From Nocardia altamirensis NBRC 108246 (GTDB lineage: Bacteria; Actinomycetota; Actinomycetes; Mycobacteriales; Mycobacteriaceae): a stretch of 64,000 nt of DNA. The DNA lies in assembly GCF_001612685.1 (NCBI RefSeq), contig NZ_BDAY01000049.1:1-64000 (forward strand), given 5' to 3'. Both the position numbers and the translations under genes were made by a program. Position 1 is the stretch's first letter. Each line of letters opens with the position of its first letter. The notes under the pieces are model-generated. The model saw nothing but the letters and a program-made list of their open reading frames with translations. It was not told the DNA's origin and ran no database searches. Positions 63,124 through 64,000 of the stretch are shown here, piece after piece.

Positions 63124-63630
63124 ATGCGTAACGTCACCTTCCCCCTTGCCGTGGTCTCGGTGTACGCGGTCGTCGCGACACTCGCGTTCGGTACGACCGT
63201 GGGGGAGACGGCACTGTTGTACCCCAACATTTTTCGGGATGTTCCCGAGTCGCTGGAGCTGACCGACCGGTTCATGAGCGTGGTCGACGTCGGTGACGTC
63301 ATGCGACCGCTGGGTGGTGCGCTGACGCTCTGCGCGGTGATCGCGGCCGTAGTCGCCTTCTGGTATCGCCTCGGCCGGCTACGGATGGGCTTGTCGCTCG
63401 CCTCGTTGGTGAGCGGACAGTTCCTGCTCTCGGTCCTCTATCAGTGGCCGCGCGCGACGATCCTGTTCGACGACCGAGGCAAGCACACCCTCGACGAGAT
63501 TCAGCGCGCCGCAACGGAATTCCAGATCGGTCAGGGCTTCCGGATCGCCGCTGCGGCGCTGACCGCAGTGTTCGCGGTGGCCGCCGCGCTGGCGTGCTAC
63601 CGCGAGTGGGTGCTGAGCAGGTCGCACTGA
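63124..63630 (+). CDS. Four-helix membrane protein, DUF1772-like
   Basis: The 168-residue protein has four hydrophobic segments, with FGTTVGETALLYPNIFRDVPESL after the first, and QWPRATILFDDRGKHT in a loop. It resembles DUF1772/anthrone-oxygenase-like proteins in layout, but I cannot assign a function. GAGGAGAG precedes the ATG. It faces a partial NTF2-like gene. Confidence 0.6.
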   Translation: MRNVTFPLAVVSVYAVVATLAFGTTVGETALLYPNIFRDVPESLELTDRFMSVVDVGDVMRPLGGALTLCAVIAAVVAFWYRLGRLRMGLSLASLVSGQFLLSVLYQWPRATILFDDRGKHTLDEIQRAATEFQIGQGFRIAAAALTAVFAVAAALACYREWVLSRSH

Positions 63631-63634
63631 GCCG

Positions 63635-64000
63635 TCAGAGGGGGAGGGTGCCGGTGGACCACAGCGGCGTGGTCTCGACCCGGGACAGGCGCCAGCCTTC
63701 GGTCGTGCGGACCGCGTCGAATCGGTAGGTCTCGCCGAGGGCGAATTCCACCGTCGGCAGGGATCCGGCGACGGCCGGGGCCGCGAAGGTGGCGATCAGG
63801 TTCGCCCGCACCTCGGCGGTGCCCCGGTCGAGGTCGATCAGCACGTTGCTGATCACGTGCTGAATCTTCCTGTCGTCGGAGTGGTTTCGGCTCGCCTGCG
63901 CGATCATCGCGTCGATGCCTGCGGCGCGCCCGCCGGGGGTCTTCGCCGTCGCGTCCGCGGTGTAGATGCCGCGCAGGTCCTCGAAGCGGCCTTCGTCCAA
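63635..64000 (-). CDS. NTF2-like/SnoaL-type protein, cut by the window end
   Basis: The last 121 codons are visible; the start lies beyond 64000. The sequence is a cone-shaped NTF2-like domain: GRFEDLRGIYTADATAKTPGG, ISNVLIDLDRGTAEVRANLIATF, and GETYRFDAVRTTEGWRLSRVE. The fold is used by isomerases, dehydrases and ligand-binding proteins. The function is unknown. It converges on the membrane-protein gene. Confidence 0.75.
   Translation of the reverse strand: MDEGRFEDLRGIYTADATAKTPGGRAAGIDAMIAQASRNHSDDRKIQHVISNVLIDLDRGTAEVRANLIATFAAPAVAGSLPTVEFALGETYRFDAVRTTEGWRLSRVETTPLWSTGTLPL

Overview
The window is high-GC actinobacterial chromosome. An MspA-type porin (9.0 kb), F420-type oxidoreductases, mycobacterial-style biotin genes and several actinobacterial DUFs point to a mycolate-containing member of the Mycobacteriales; Nocardia is my best guess, by inference. 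From memory of the Mycobacterium tuberculosis H37Rv gene order, the backbone is collinear with roughly Rv1559-Rv1602: ilvA, treZ/treY/treX, bioA-bioF-bioD, bioB-bsaP-DUF2567, a Nudix regulator, nadA-nadB-nadC, hisD-hisC-hisB-hisH. Accessory genes are inserted into that backbone.

0.1-17.6 kb: treZ, a serine hydrolase, ilvA, a Ddn-like protein, a large LuxR-family ATPase regulator, an MspA porin, a DUF2235 hydrolase, treY and glgX, a cupin/MarR pair and a MarR-GNAT fusion. Two tandem-repeat arrays (77-bp and 56-bp units) sit next to stop codons. treZ and ilvA are inverted relative to the tubercle order.

17.7-37 kb: the biotin regulon. Three TGAAC-N3-GTTCA palindromes lie before bioA, bioF and bioB, and a TetR gene of the BioQ type diverges from bioB. 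Inserted among these genes are a vitamin B12-type ABC importer behind a cobalamin riboswitch and a sulfonate-type ABC importer with a flavin monooxygenase. After bioB come bsaP, DUF2567, DUF1353, and an ImmA/IrrE protease paired with a DUF6545 membrane protein.

36.9-41.6 kb: a NrtR-type Nudix regulator diverges from nadA-nadB-nadC, with a GTTTTCGA-N7-TCGAAAAC operator between them. A decayed partial duplication of the nadB start lies just before nadB.

42.8-50.7 kb is the most unusual region: an A+T-richer promoter region followed by eight co-directional, partly overlapping genes. They encode a sedoheptulose-7-phosphate cyclase (C7-cyclitol family), a trehalose-synthase-like glycosyltransferase, two cupin proteins, a VOC protein, a luciferase-like F420-type oxidoreductase, an SDR and an MFS exporter. 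I read it as a compact, possibly undescribed pathway for a glycosylated, nitrogen-free C7 cyclitol.

50.7-64 kb: a TerB-like gene, ArsR/MFS pair, secreted hydrolase, arylamine N-acetyltransferase, class B penicillin-binding lipoprotein and Ser/Thr kinase, then hisD-hisC-hisB-hisH. The histidine run stops at hisH and is followed by small secreted or membrane proteins and an NTF2-like gene cut by the window end. No rRNA, tRNA, CRISPR array, insertion sequence or phage gene was recognised.
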